Origin: Vulcanimicrobiota bacterium
GTDB lineage: Bacteria > Vulcanimicrobiota > Vulcanimicrobiia > Vulcanimicrobiales > Vulcanimicrobiaceae
Length of the DNA: 37,895 nucleotides
NCBI GenBank assembly: GCA_027459845.1
Contig: DAIDGS010000179.1
Span: 1-37,895 of the forward strand
Direction: 5' to 3'
Shown here: positions 24,147 to 31,994 of the stretch, in pieces
Layout: every line of letters begins with the position of its first letter
How positions within the stretch are numbered: the stretch's first letter is position 1
Notes under the pieces: model-generated
What the model saw: only the letters and a program-made list of their open reading frames with translations
Databases searched by the model: none
What the model was told of the DNA's origin: nothing
Made by a program: the position numbers and the translations under genes

Positions 24147-26168
24147 CTAGCGTGACGGCACGACGCGCGGTGCCGTCGTCAAACGTACCACCCAGCGATA
24201 GACCGCGATGGCGACGGCGCCGATCAGAACTCCGATGACCAGGCCGTTGGCGATGCGCCACACCGATATGTAGAGCGGCGTATGCAGGTGCGAGAACGTG
24301 TCGACGATGTCGCCGATGCCGACACCCGCGCCCAACGCCAAAAGCCAGCCGGCGAAGCGGCGGTGTAAGGGCAGCAGCGCCGGAATCAGCATCAGGCACG
24401 GATAGCCGATGAGAAACTCCTTGAAGCGTGGGCGCACGCTTAGGACGTTGGTCAAAACGTGCCGCAACAGCATCTCGAACGGCGACGGTGAGATGTCGGA
24501 TTGGTTGCCGCTGCGCATCACCAGGATCGCGGCTGCCGCCACGATCGCCAGCCCCAGGAGAAGCTGGTAGGCCAGCACGGGTGCGGCGATCACGTCGCGC
24601 GGGCGCTCGACCCCCGATCCGAATCGCCGGTCGAAGACGTAGAGCACCAGCGCCACGATGGGCGGCACCAGCAGCACCAGCTTCACGCCGCGGAAGCGCT
24701 CGATCTCCTCCATCGCCAGCGGCGAACTCATGACGCCGACCACGACCAGCGCTCCCAGTAGCGCCACGAACGTCGCGACCAGCGTCCAGCCCAAGCTGCG
24801 CCAAAACTGTACGCCGAAACGCTCGGCCGGCGTGGCATTGAAGGCCGGGATCAAGCACACGATCGCGGCCGTTTCGAAGAGCAGCGCGCCGCACAATGCA
24901 ATCAACGAGCGCACGCCCATGTCGTGGTGCAGCCCGACTCCGGCGAGATAGACCAGAATCGTCGCCGCGTAGGCGGCAATCGCCCAACTCGGGCGGTACC
25001 AACCGAAGAACCCGAGCAAGAGGACGAAGAGCGAGGGCACCGCCAGCGCCGCGACGCCGACCAGGATGCGATCGTTACCACGGTAGAGCGGAATCGGCGT
25101 CGCGCGCCCGAGTTTGAAACCGTCGTCGCGCAGCGCTTGAGCGATTTCGGAGACCATCTCGACGTTGGTCTGCTCGATCGAGAGATTTCCGTCGCGGTGC
25201 GCCCAGGGACGCAGGTAGACCACGCGAATGTTGCGCTCGCGCACGCCCAGCGCGAAGCGGGCGACCACGGTATCCAAGCGCAGCTTGTCCATCTCGAGCT
25301 TGGCAATCGCTTGAACGCGGACGGTGTGTCCCGGAATCAGGCGCGCCAGAGTTGCGTTGCCGCGCTGCAGTTGGCTTGGGTCGTAGACCTCGATCGAGCC
25401 GAAGTTGAAGCCATAGCGCTTAAAGACGGCGGCCGTATCGCGCAGGTGTTTCGGATAGCCGAGAACCTGGTTGCGCAAGCCGAAGAAAATCACCGTGGAA
25501 ATCTTGGGATCGTAGCGCGCGATATCGTGAAACATCGCGGCAATCTGCGCGCCGTTGACGCGTTCGTCGTTTTGCAGCCGTGGTACGACCAGCAATCCAA
25601 GGCGGCGCGCCAGTTCGAGCTGATCGATGGGAATGCCGAGCGCGGTCTGATCGAAGTAGTCGAGCTGGGTGCGCACCTCGATGAGCCAGGGCCGGGTGCG
25701 CCGCAATACGATCACCGACTTGGGCATGAAGTGCAGCGCAAGCTGTTCGCGAAAGCGCGCGTACGTCGCCGGATCGGAAACCATCAGGTAGACGGCGTTG
25801 GGATCGATTCGATGCTCGCGCAGCAGCGCCGCCAGCAGCGGATCCGCCACCGGCGCCACGCGCGCCTGATTGATCAGGGCGGCACCGGTGAGGGCGTACG
25901 AGCGCCCGCCGTCGCCGACCGTCGCCCCGAGTTGCTCGGTGAGCGCCAAGGAGGTAAGGCCGGCGCGACGCAGGGCGATCAGAAAGTTGGCCGGGTTGTA
26001 GTCGTACGAGCGCGCCAGGCTCAGGAAATCCTGATAGTCCATGGCGAGTTCGACGCGGCGAGCGTGCGACTCGGTGCGCACCCGAAAGGCGGCGACCGCC
26101 AAGGCCGCCAGGAGGCCGACGATCAAGAGGACGGCCGCATAGCGCGTCCGTGACTGGAAGAGGCTCAC
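24147..26168 (-). CDS. DUF5693-family polytopic membrane protein
   Basis: About 673 residues. One N-terminal membrane segment (~10-30) is followed by a large extracytoplasmic domain to about residue 355 (DYQDFLSLARSYDY near the start; NVEMVSEIAQALRDDGFKLG near its end). Eight to ten C-terminal membrane helices follow. I place it in DUF5693 from this architecture and from its position before csaB. A role in making or exporting the pyruvylated polysaccharide is inference. The GTG start at 26168 is set by AAAGGG at correct spacing. A longer frame upstream runs through the leader hairpins and is rejected. Confidence 0.8.
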   Translation of the reverse strand: MSLFQSRTRYAAVLLIVGLLAALAVAAFRVRTESHARRVELAMDYQDFLSLARSYDYNPANFLIALRRAGLTSLALTEQLGATVGDGGRSYALTGAALINQARVAPVADPLLAALLREHRIDPNAVYLMVSDPATYARFREQLALHFMPKSVIVLRRTRPWLIEVRTQLDYFDQTALGIPIDQLELARRLGLLVVPRLQNDERVNGAQIAAMFHDIARYDPKISTVIFFGLRNQVLGYPKHLRDTAAVFKRYGFNFGSIEVYDPSQLQRGNATLARLIPGHTVRVQAIAKLEMDKLRLDTVVARFALGVRERNIRVVYLRPWAHRDGNLSIEQTNVEMVSEIAQALRDDGFKLGRATPIPLYRGNDRILVGVAALAVPSLFVLLLGFFGWYRPSWAIAAYAATILVYLAGVGLHHDMGVRSLIALCGALLFETAAIVCLIPAFNATPAERFGVQFWRSLGWTLVATFVALLGALVVVGVMSSPLAMEEIERFRGVKLVLLVPPIVALVLYVFDRRFGSGVERPRDVIAAPVLAYQLLLGLAIVAAAAILVMRSGNQSDISPSPFEMLLRHVLTNVLSVRPRFKEFLIGYPCLMLIPALLPLHRRFAGWLLALGAGVGIGDIVDTFSHLHTPLYISVWRIANGLVIGVLIGAVAIAVYRWVVRLTTAPRVVPSR

Positions 26169-26210
26169 GGACCGCCCTTTCGACCGGCGCCCGCCAAGGC
26201 CCCCGCCCGA

Positions 26211-26246
26211 GAAAACAAGAGGGCCCGCCGTAGGCGAGCCCCCTTG
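26211..26246 (-). terminator. Intrinsic terminator in the leader of the DUF5693 operon
   Basis: Read on the minus strand, bases 26246-26216 fold into a 14-bp hairpin with a UAC loop, followed by UUUUC (26215-26211). Two of the pairs are G-U only in the minus-strand RNA (A-C on the plus strand), so the structure belongs to minus-strand transcripts. It sits 43 bases upstream of the DUF5693 start, where it would act as an attenuator or would end the upstream transcript. Confidence 0.75.
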
Positions 26247-26247
26247 C

Positions 26248-26307
26248 CGTCGCGTATGCCTTCTGCCCTTTTTTGTTCGGGCTCCAGCATACCGGGTGTG
26301 GGCGACG
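26248..26307 (-). ncRNA. Structured RNA leader element upstream of the terminator (possible riboswitch or attenuator)
   Basis: On the minus strand three nested helices stack: CGTCGC/GCGACG (26307-26302 with 26253-26248), GTATGC/GCATAC (26292-26287 with 26259-26254) and GCCC/GGGC (26282-26279 with 26268-26265). There is a 9-base one-sided bulge between the first two, an internal loop of 4 by 5 bases, and a 10-base A-rich apical loop. The outer helix ends one base from the terminator hairpin. This aptamer-then-terminator layout resembles a riboswitch. I could not match it to a class I know. Confidence 0.45.
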
Positions 26308-26370
26308 TCGTGTGATACTGCGTGATGCGGGCCGCCCACCGGGCCACGCGTCGCTGCGAGAGGTGTTCAG

Positions 26371-26399
26371 ACTGTAGCAGATTTCTCCCCTACGTGAAA
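26371..26399 (-). promoter_or_regulatory. Candidate promoter of the DUF5693-csaB-ileS operon
   Basis: Minus strand: TTTCAC (26399-26394), a 17-base spacer and TACAGT (26376-26371). It would start transcription near 26364 and give a leader of about 195 bases containing the structured element and terminator. The -35 match is weak. Confidence 0.35.
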
Positions 26400-26418
26400 T
26401 ACCCTCAATTGGGGAATT

Positions 26419-27210
26419 TTACATAGCGTCCGAAGGCCACGCGGGCGCGCGCTTGTGGAGAAAGGCTCCGATGCCTTCCTGCGCGTCGGGTTCGAGCGCG
26501 TTGGCGACCATCACGTCGCGGGTGTACGCATAGGCTTGCTCGATCGGTCGATCGATTTGCTCGTAGAACGCGCGCTTCCCGATCCCGACGACGCGTGCGC
26601 TCGCATGACCGATCCGTTCGGCCAGCGCCAGCGTTTCGGTATGGAGCACCGCACCGGGAACGACGCGATTGACCAGCCCGTATGCGGCCGCCGTCGTGGC
26701 GTCGATCGGCTCGCCGGTCAGTAGCATCGCCATCGCGTGCTTGCGCCCGATCGCGCGCGAGAGCGCCACCATCGGCGTACTGCAGAAGAGCCCGATGCGC
26801 ACGCCCGGGGTTGCAAAGGTGGCCGACTCGGAAGCGATCGCCAAATCGCAGGTCGCGACCAGTTGGCAACCCGCCGCGGTAGCCACTCCCCCAACCTCGG
26901 CGATCACCGGCTGTGGGACGGCAGGAATCCGCAACATCAGCGCCACGCACGCATCGAAGATCTCGCGATAGCGCGCTTCGTCGCCGCCGCAGAGTTCCCG
27001 AAGATCGTGTCCGGATGAAAACGCCGGACCCTCGGCGCGCAACACGATCGCGCGCACGCTGCGATCCTCGCCGAGCGCGTGGAGCGCGCGCTCCAGCGCG
27101 CGCATCATCTCCAGCGACAGAGCGTTGCGCCGCTCCGGGCGGTTCATCGTGACGATGGCGCAGGCCCCGTCGCGCTCGAGGTGTAGCAGGTCGGCTTGGG
27201 TGGTGCTCAT
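26419..27210 (-). CDS. Enoyl-CoA hydratase/isomerase family protein
   Basis: 263 residues. Crotonase-fold landmarks: IVTMNRPERRNALSLEMM, VLRAEGPAFSSGHDLREL (oxyanion-hole and CoA loop), GGVATAAGCQLVATCDLAIAS, ATFATPGVRIGLFCSTPMVAL, LTGEPIDATTAAAYGLVNRVV. The region around FSSGHDLRE and GLFCSTPMVAL resembles the ECHDC3-like subgroup, whose substrate is unclear. The gene is alone on its strand segment, with 327 bases of decayed sequence upstream and the DUF5693 leader downstream. Confidence 0.88.
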   Translation of the reverse strand: MSTTQADLLHLERDGACAIVTMNRPERRNALSLEMMRALERALHALGEDRSVRAIVLRAEGPAFSSGHDLRELCGGDEARYREIFDACVALMLRIPAVPQPVIAEVGGVATAAGCQLVATCDLAIASESATFATPGVRIGLFCSTPMVALSRAIGRKHAMAMLLTGEPIDATTAAAYGLVNRVVPGAVLHTETLALAERIGHASARVVGIGKRAFYEQIDRPIEQAYAYTRDVMVANALEPDAQEGIGAFLHKRAPAWPSDAM

Positions 27211-27265
27211 CCATTACGGGTTCGCCACCGCTACGCGATCGGCTCCCGGAGGCTATCGACCGGCG

Positions 27266-27537
27266 CTAGGGTGAGGGCCGAACGACCTCTTTACTCCCGG
27301 CGTCAGCGCCGTAGACGTTCCCGGATGCGTGCATCGCAGCGCCGTCCGCAATCGCGCGCGCATCGGTCTGTGGCGGGAAGCTAAAGCCGCCGATGGGCTG
27401 CGCCGCGCCGCCGTTTTGCGACGTATCCGATCTTTTGAAACCTGTCCGAGCGGGCGTTTGTCCGCAACCCAAAGATTGTTGGTGCCGGGGACGACCGCAA
27501 CGCCTTGCGGGTCGAAACCCGGATCGGCGGTCGACCG
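27266..27537 (-). pseudogene. Decayed NHL-repeat protein fragment
   Basis: Two pieces of one repeat protein lie in different minus-strand frames. Just after the DUF427 stop, one frame reads ADPGFDPQGVAVVPGTNNLWVADK. About 30 codons later another frame reads FPPQTDARAIADGAAMHASGNVYGADAG and then stops at 27266. Both are NHL/beta-propeller blade patterns (G-I/V-AV-DxxGNVYVAD). There is no start codon or full-length frame, so at least one frameshift and a large 5' loss have occurred. Bases 27211-27265 hold nothing else. Confidence 0.6.
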
Positions 27538-27891
27538 TCACCGCACCAGCTGCGTGACGTCGTCGTTCGTCTTTCCGAGCCTCCGCGCCGTGGCGCCGGC
27601 ATAGAATCCGTATTTGCCGCGGATGTGCTCCCAGCCATGCTTGACGTCGTCGTAAACCCAGGCCACGCGCGACACCTTTCGGTTGCCCTCCTCGAAATCG
27701 ACGTAAAAGCAGCGCCCCTTATACGGACACCGATACTCATGCTCGGTGAGCCTGAGGGCCTTAGGGTCGACCGCCGAGGGATCGACGTACCAGTTGCCTT
27801 CAATTTCTTGAAAAGCCCCGGCATCGGCATCGACGATAATCCTGCCCGAGACCGCCTCGCGGATCACGAGGCGCGAAGGTTTGGTTGTCAT
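27538..27891 (-). CDS. DUF427-domain protein
   Basis: 117 residues. DUF427 pattern: RIIVDADAGAFQEIEGNWYVDPSAV, the core EHEYRCPYKGRCFYVDF, then VAWVYDDVKHGWEHIRGKYGFYAG. The CPYKG motif is the family signature. No biochemical function is established that I can name. ATG 27891 has only a weak ribosome site. It lies downstream of, and in the same direction as, the thioredoxin-CRP gene, about 96 bases away. Confidence 0.85.
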   Translation of the reverse strand: MTTKPSRLVIREAVSGRIIVDADAGAFQEIEGNWYVDPSAVDPKALRLTEHEYRCPYKGRCFYVDFEEGNRKVSRVAWVYDDVKHGWEHIRGKYGFYAGATARRLGKTNDDVTQLVR

Positions 27892-27987
27892 AACGTCACC
27901 ATACCATCGTAGGGTCTACCTCGCGCGGTGCGCGCGCTCACAGCCGATCGCTCGTCGACGTTCTCGTCGTGAGACCACTTTGCTCCA

Positions 27988-28992
27988 CTAGCCTTGGGCT
28001 CCAAGCACCTTTTGCAACACGCGGTCGAGAATCCCGGGCTCAAGACCGTCGGGGTCGACCACGAGGTAGCGCTCGTCGTCGAACGCGACGCTACCCGTCT
28101 TCTGGAGCTTTCCAAGCTCGATCGTACACGACTCTCGTGTGACGCCGATGAGCTGCGCGATCTCCTGATGCGAGAGCCTGATCGCGATGCGGATTTTCCC
28201 ATCGGGCAGCGGCTCGCCGTGCTCTCTGGCCAAATGTCGCAACACTACGAGCAACTTCGCCTTGACGGAACCGTAGGCCAAACCGGCAACACGCGTCTCC
28301 ATTTCGCTCCGGCGGCGCGCGATCTCGCCGGCAATCATCATCGTGAGTTGCGGCTTATGACCCATCAGCCGCGTGAAGTCATCGATCGACGCGGCGCAGA
28401 TGTGCGACGCCTCGAGCGTCTCGGCAAACGTCTGACGATGCGCTTCCTTAAACAACGCGAGCTCGCCAAAAATGTCGCCGGGTCCGAGGATCGCCAGGGT
28501 TAGCTCCTTGCCATCTTCGGTGAGGCGGTATAACCGCACGTGCCCGGTCTTCAATAAGTAGATCGCGTCGCCGAGGTCGCCTTCCGAAAATACGATCTCC
28601 TTTGACGGGAAGTCCTGTTCGCGGAAGAGGTGCGCATACTTCTCTACCTCGCCCGGTGGAACTCCGTGGAAGAGCCGGTTGTGCTGGAGGTACCACACCT
28701 TATTGGGCACGGGGGCTTGCTTCCCGAGCAGTTCCGCGAACACCCCTCGCAGGCGTTCCGCACTCGGTGTCCCCGTGAGGCGGCGCCCGTCGGGCAACAG
28801 CAACGTAGGCGTCACGGCGATCCTCACGCCGTCCGCGTCAGCTTGCGATCGCTCTCGGACGCGTAGATCGATGCCCTCGACGTTATCAAGTATCTCGCGC
28901 GCACGACGCCTGACGACCTGCGTGAAGTCGCACTCGCGGCATCCGTAGAGCGTCACGACGAGCGTATCGCGCTCGACTCGCGGCACCCCCAT
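27988..28992 (-). CDS. CRP/FNR-family regulator with an N-terminal thioredoxin-like CxxC domain
   Basis: 334 residues, about 100 longer than a normal CRP. Residues 1-~92 look like a compact thioredoxin/glutaredoxin fold: LVVTLYGCRECDF puts Cys18 and Cys21 in a CxxC, and VTPTLLLPDGRRLTG gives the cis-Pro (62) strand and a Gly turn. Residues ~100-215 are the cyclic-nucleotide-type sensor (FSEGDLGDAIYLLKTGHVRLYRL, GPGDIFGELALF). Residues ~265-310 are the helix-turn-helix (LSHQEIAQLIGVTRESCTIELGKLQ). This suggests DNA binding controlled by thiol redox state. ATG 28992, preceded by GGGA, starts one base after the stop of the upstream DUF427-like gene. The first CRP part has few Cys, so FNR-type iron-sulphur sensing looks unlikely. 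Confidence 0.85.
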   Translation of the reverse strand: MGVPRVERDTLVVTLYGCRECDFTQVVRRRAREILDNVEGIDLRVRERSQADADGVRIAVTPTLLLPDGRRLTGTPSAERLRGVFAELLGKQAPVPNKVWYLQHNRLFHGVPPGEVEKYAHLFREQDFPSKEIVFSEGDLGDAIYLLKTGHVRLYRLTEDGKELTLAILGPGDIFGELALFKEAHRQTFAETLEASHICAASIDDFTRLMGHKPQLTMMIAGEIARRRSEMETRVAGLAYGSVKAKLLVVLRHLAREHGEPLPDGKIRIAIRLSHQEIAQLIGVTRESCTIELGKLQKTGSVAFDDERYLVVDPDGLEPGILDRVLQKVLGAQG

Positions 28993-28993
28993 G

Positions 28994-29383
28994 CTAGGGT
29001 CCCAGCTCTTCGACGGCAAGAGACGGGTGCTGCTGTGGCACCGCAACGCGGTACCAGATGAATGGAAGCAGGGGATTCGGACACCAGTAGAGCCAGCCCA
29101 ACGCTTTTTCCCGTCGGCCACTTGGGAGTACGAGATCCATCCAAACGTAGAGAAATTTGTATATGCAGAAACCGGGAATGAAGCTTGGCTTAAACTGTCC
29201 CTTTAACGACGCTCGATGTATGTAATAGTTCCCCTCGAATGGCGTGATCGCCCAGCCGACTCTTCCCTCCGCAATCACGGTACCGCTCGCGCGATGCCGG
29301 ATGCGAATGTAGTGGTGCTTCGGTCGCGCCTGCGCTAAGGCGCTAGCCGCGCCTAGACCCGACATACAAGGCTCATCCGGCAT
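28994..29383 (-). CDS. DUF427-like protein coupled to the thioredoxin-CRP gene
   Basis: 129 residues. A DUF427-type core in a longer, more aromatic version: GTVIAEGRVGWAITPFEGNYYIHR, then FCIYKFLYVWMDL, then GWLYWCPNPLLPFIWYRVAVPQQHPSL. ATG 29383 follows AGGA with 7-base spacing. Its TAG is one base from the regulator's ATG, so translation is coupled. Function is unknown. Together with the second DUF427 gene it brackets the redox-type regulator. A different family with a similar core is possible. Confidence 0.72.
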   Translation of the reverse strand: MPDEPCMSGLGAASALAQARPKHHYIRIRHRASGTVIAEGRVGWAITPFEGNYYIHRASLKGQFKPSFIPGFCIYKFLYVWMDLVLPSGRREKALGWLYWCPNPLLPFIWYRVAVPQQHPSLAVEELGP

Positions 29384-29472
29384 TGGCGCGTCCTAAACCC
29401 GCAAAGAGAGCTTCGATCGCATCAAGCTTGTTGTGCGCGCGCACGATCTGCATCTTCTACTGCACCGCGCAT

Positions 29473-29512
29473 CGAGCGAGCCGCTTTCGCGCTGGGTGAA
29501 ACGGCTCACTCG
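29473..29512 (-). terminator. Hairpin downstream of the Met-rich gene, terminator-like but without a T-run
   Basis: Minus strand: an 11-bp stem (29512-29502 with 29483-29473), fully paired if one U-G is allowed, around an 18-base loop. It begins 22 bases after the stop of the secreted protein gene. No T tract follows, so termination is uncertain. Confidence 0.35.
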
Positions 29513-29533
29513 TTGCGCTCGATGTTCTCGGCT

Positions 29534-30439
29534 TTACTGCTTGACGTTGACCGTCAGTACGGCCGGAGACACGCCCATCGTCGGCATGTGGTCGTTGTTG
29601 GCTAGCTGGACGATGATGGTCGCTTTACCGCTGCGCCACGTCGATAGGTCGATCGGTATCGTCTTCGTGCAGGGCATGCCGATCAGTCCCGGCTCGGCCA
29701 TCGTCATCATCGGCCGCATCTGGCTCATCGTCATATGTGACGCTTGCATGAATCGCTTGCCCATTGCCATTCCTTCGGGGGTGTTCATCAGCGCCATCAT
29801 CGGCGTCGCAGGATTGGCGCTGGTCTCGCCGATCTGCTTCACAAAGACGTGAATGTGCCCCCAGCCTCGGACATCCGGCTTACCTTCGAGAGCGCAAGAG
29901 AGCTTGAAGTTGCGCACGGCCAACACCAGATTGAACCGGGCGGGAACCGTCGCATCATTCGTTGGCGACACAATCGAAACCGAGGGTTTTCCCCCGATCG
30001 CCTGGGGTAGCGGGTTTGCGACTGCCGGACGATACACGAACGTGGTCATCGCGGGCAGGCTGTTCATGGCGTGCGTATCGTTGGCAAGCACTACCGCAAG
30101 CGTGTGCTTGCCGGGCTTGAGTCCTTGTCCCGAAATCGCAAAGCGATTGGAGCAAGCCACGGTGGTGAGATGGGGCATGTCCATGCCGTCGATCATCGCG
30201 TGCACGTGTCCCTCGCCCATCGGCGCGTTCGTTTTCCCCATATTTGCGCATTCGAGCTTGAAGTTTTTGACCGCAAGCCTGACCGGAATGCTTGCCCCGG
30301 TTACGGTCGCACCCATCGCCGGTGAGACGATCGAGACCGAGGGCGGAGCCATCATAGCGGCGATCGCGGGAACACCGAGCAGGCCGATGGCTAGCGTTGC
30401 GGTCAGGCTCGCGAGCCGCCGCATTCGAAGGTGGTTCAT
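29534..30439 (-). CDS. Secreted duplicated GHxH protein with a Met-rich loop (putative metal binding)
   Basis: 301 residues. A signal peptide (to about residue 28) precedes two copies of one beta-sandwich-like domain (33-138 and 152-299). Each opens PSVSIVSP and carries a GHxH motif (His78/His80; His195/His197) and a Cys pair (64/96; 182/257). The second copy has an insert with 13 Met between residues 214 and 255. Met and His clusters in exported proteins usually bind copper. This is inference, and the domain resembles DUF4399-type sequences only loosely. An AAGGAG lies 12 bases before ATG 30439. The DUF427/thioredoxin-CRP genes follow in the same direction after 150 bases. Confidence 0.75.
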   Translation of the reverse strand: MNHLRMRRLASLTATLAIGLLGVPAIAAMMAPPSVSIVSPAMGATVTGASIPVRLAVKNFKLECANMGKTNAPMGEGHVHAMIDGMDMPHLTTVACSNRFAISGQGLKPGKHTLAVVLANDTHAMNSLPAMTTFVYRPAVANPLPQAIGGKPSVSIVSPTNDATVPARFNLVLAVRNFKLSCALEGKPDVRGWGHIHVFVKQIGETSANPATPMMALMNTPEGMAMGKRFMQASHMTMSQMRPMMTMAEPGLIGMPCTKTIPIDLSTWRSGKATIIVQLANNDHMPTMGVSPAVLTVNVKQ

Positions 30440-30955
30440 AAAATGACGGGTCTCCTTGACAAAGTGGTGTGCCGCAAGGGTACCGCGCGCGACGCCGCCG
30501 CGCTGTGAGCCGGCTCACCACCGCGCATGCGCGCCGCTCCCGATCCGATGGCCGCCCCGATTGCCGCGCCGTCGCTCGGAGTCGGCACGTGCGTCCGCGG
30601 CAGGCGCGCCGACGTACCCGGCTCCAGGAGCGCGCCCTCGACAGTTGGGAGCTGCACGTCGTTCTTCGGCGCAGTAGCGACGGTCGTGCTTTTGGGAAGG
30701 CGCGATCGGCACCATGGTGAGAGGGGCGCAACTCGGCTGCGCGCTGACGGCGCCGTCACGCTCGCCGGTTGCTGGATTGCGTCGAGTTGCGTTAGCAAGG
30801 CAGGCAACGCGCTGCCTGCCCGCCGGCCGCGCCTACCCGCGCATAGCGCGCGCCGCGCTGCCGCGTCGAAGGGTGCTGCGGTGCGCAGCGATCTGGGCTG
30901 CGTTGGAGCACGAACGACGCGTGGTACGGCCCGGGAGCCGCCTCTCGAAGGAACG
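30440..30955 (-). other. 516-base gap without a supported gene
   Basis: No frame has both a ribosome site and a recognisable family. A minus-strand frame across 30436-30807 has an interesting end (PSDGAAIGAAIGSG, a glycine-zipper look) but runs into the next gene's start and has no ribosome site. A perfect 8-bp hairpin (30799-30806 with 30813-30820) lies downstream of the CPBP gene and may help end its transcript. Confidence 0.35.
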
Positions 30956-31846
30956 CTATCCGGCCCGCGAGAGGTCAGGACGCAGACGTGGCAGGCACCA
31001 GGCCGCGACCGCAGCGATCGCCGCCATCAGAAAAACGCCGAACTCCCCGGCGAGATATCCGTTGAGCGGCGTCGGCGCGATCAAGCGATCGAAGAACGAC
31101 TGCACGATCGAGTTATTCGTGCTGTGGGCGATCACGCCCGGCCAGATGCTGTGCGAGCGAAGGCGCAACCACGCCAGGAAGATCCCCGCCGCGGTGGCCG
31201 CGAGCGAGAAGACGACGATGGAGAACCACATGGGATTGCGTCCGTGATATATCCCGAGCATGACGATCGGATAGTGCCATGCCGCCCAAATGAGGCCGCT
31301 GAAAATCGCCGCCTTGCGCTCCCCATAGGCTCGTGCGAACGTGGGAACCAGGAGACCTCGCCATCCGATTTCTTCGCCGGCCGCCGTCACCAGACTCACG
31401 ATCGTCACATAGGTCGCGACGTACAGGAACTCGACGAGCGGCGCAACCACCGATGGTGCCGGAAAACGTGCGAGATGAAACTGCGAGACGGCCGACGCGA
31501 TGCTCTGCGCGTTGGGGCCGCCGAGCGCCGGCAACGCGATCAACGGCAGGTACGCAAGCGTGCTGTAACCCAGCGGCACGAGCCATCCCGCGAGCAGCCA
31601 CCTCCAGGTCGGGATTCCCCAGCCCATCGCGCGAAGGGATCCCCGTACGACCAACTTCGTGACGATCGCGCAGAGCGCTGGGAGGAGCATGCCCAGCGGT
31701 ATGAGCCGTGCTCTCGAGGCATCGTTGGCAATATAGAACCACAGCGGATAGGTCGTTGCGAACGTGAGCGTGATGAATATCCAGGCTTCGCGCAGCGCGC
31801 TCCCGCGGGCGGCGGCCGTATGCGAGGGTACTTTAGATGCAGCCAT
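30956..31846 (-). CDS. CPBP-family intramembrane metalloprotease
   Basis: 296 residues, about eight membrane segments. The three CPBP motifs are present: EEIGWRGLLVP (Glu-Glu-x3-Arg), IWAAWHYPIVML (F/W-x3-His) and HSTNNSIVQ (His-x3-Asn). These form the abortive-infection/CAAX protease active site within the membrane. The substrate is unknown. ATG 31846 is chosen because it precedes the first helix directly. A much longer open frame upstream is a shadow of the divergent hydrolase gene. It is divergent from that hydrolase with 148 bases between. Confidence 0.88.
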   Translation of the reverse strand: MAASKVPSHTAAARGSALREAWIFITLTFATTYPLWFYIANDASRARLIPLGMLLPALCAIVTKLVVRGSLRAMGWGIPTWRWLLAGWLVPLGYSTLAYLPLIALPALGGPNAQSIASAVSQFHLARFPAPSVVAPLVEFLYVATYVTIVSLVTAAGEEIGWRGLLVPTFARAYGERKAAIFSGLIWAAWHYPIVMLGIYHGRNPMWFSIVVFSLAATAAGIFLAWLRLRSHSIWPGVIAHSTNNSIVQSFFDRLIAPTPLNGYLAGEFGVFLMAAIAAVAAWCLPRLRPDLSRAG

Positions 31847-31994
31847 ACTCGTTCGTGCCGGTCTCTCTAAAGCGTGCGCGTCCCGTCGTGCAACGTAAGC
31901 GCTCCACGCTGCGGCGACGGCCCGACTGGAGGCATGCGGCGGCTGCAGACGAAATCGCCAAATGCCTTCTATGCTCCTTACGAGAGGCCTGCGC

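Noticed and set aside
26254-26274. Plus-strand T-run at 26269-26274 as a terminator
   Set aside because: No adjacent stem on the plus strand. The T-run is the apical loop of the minus-strand structure.
30436-30807. Minus-strand 123-codon frame with a glycine-zipper-like end
   Set aside because: No ribosome site, overlaps the start of the Met-rich gene, and no family recognised. Left as non-coding pending conservation data.
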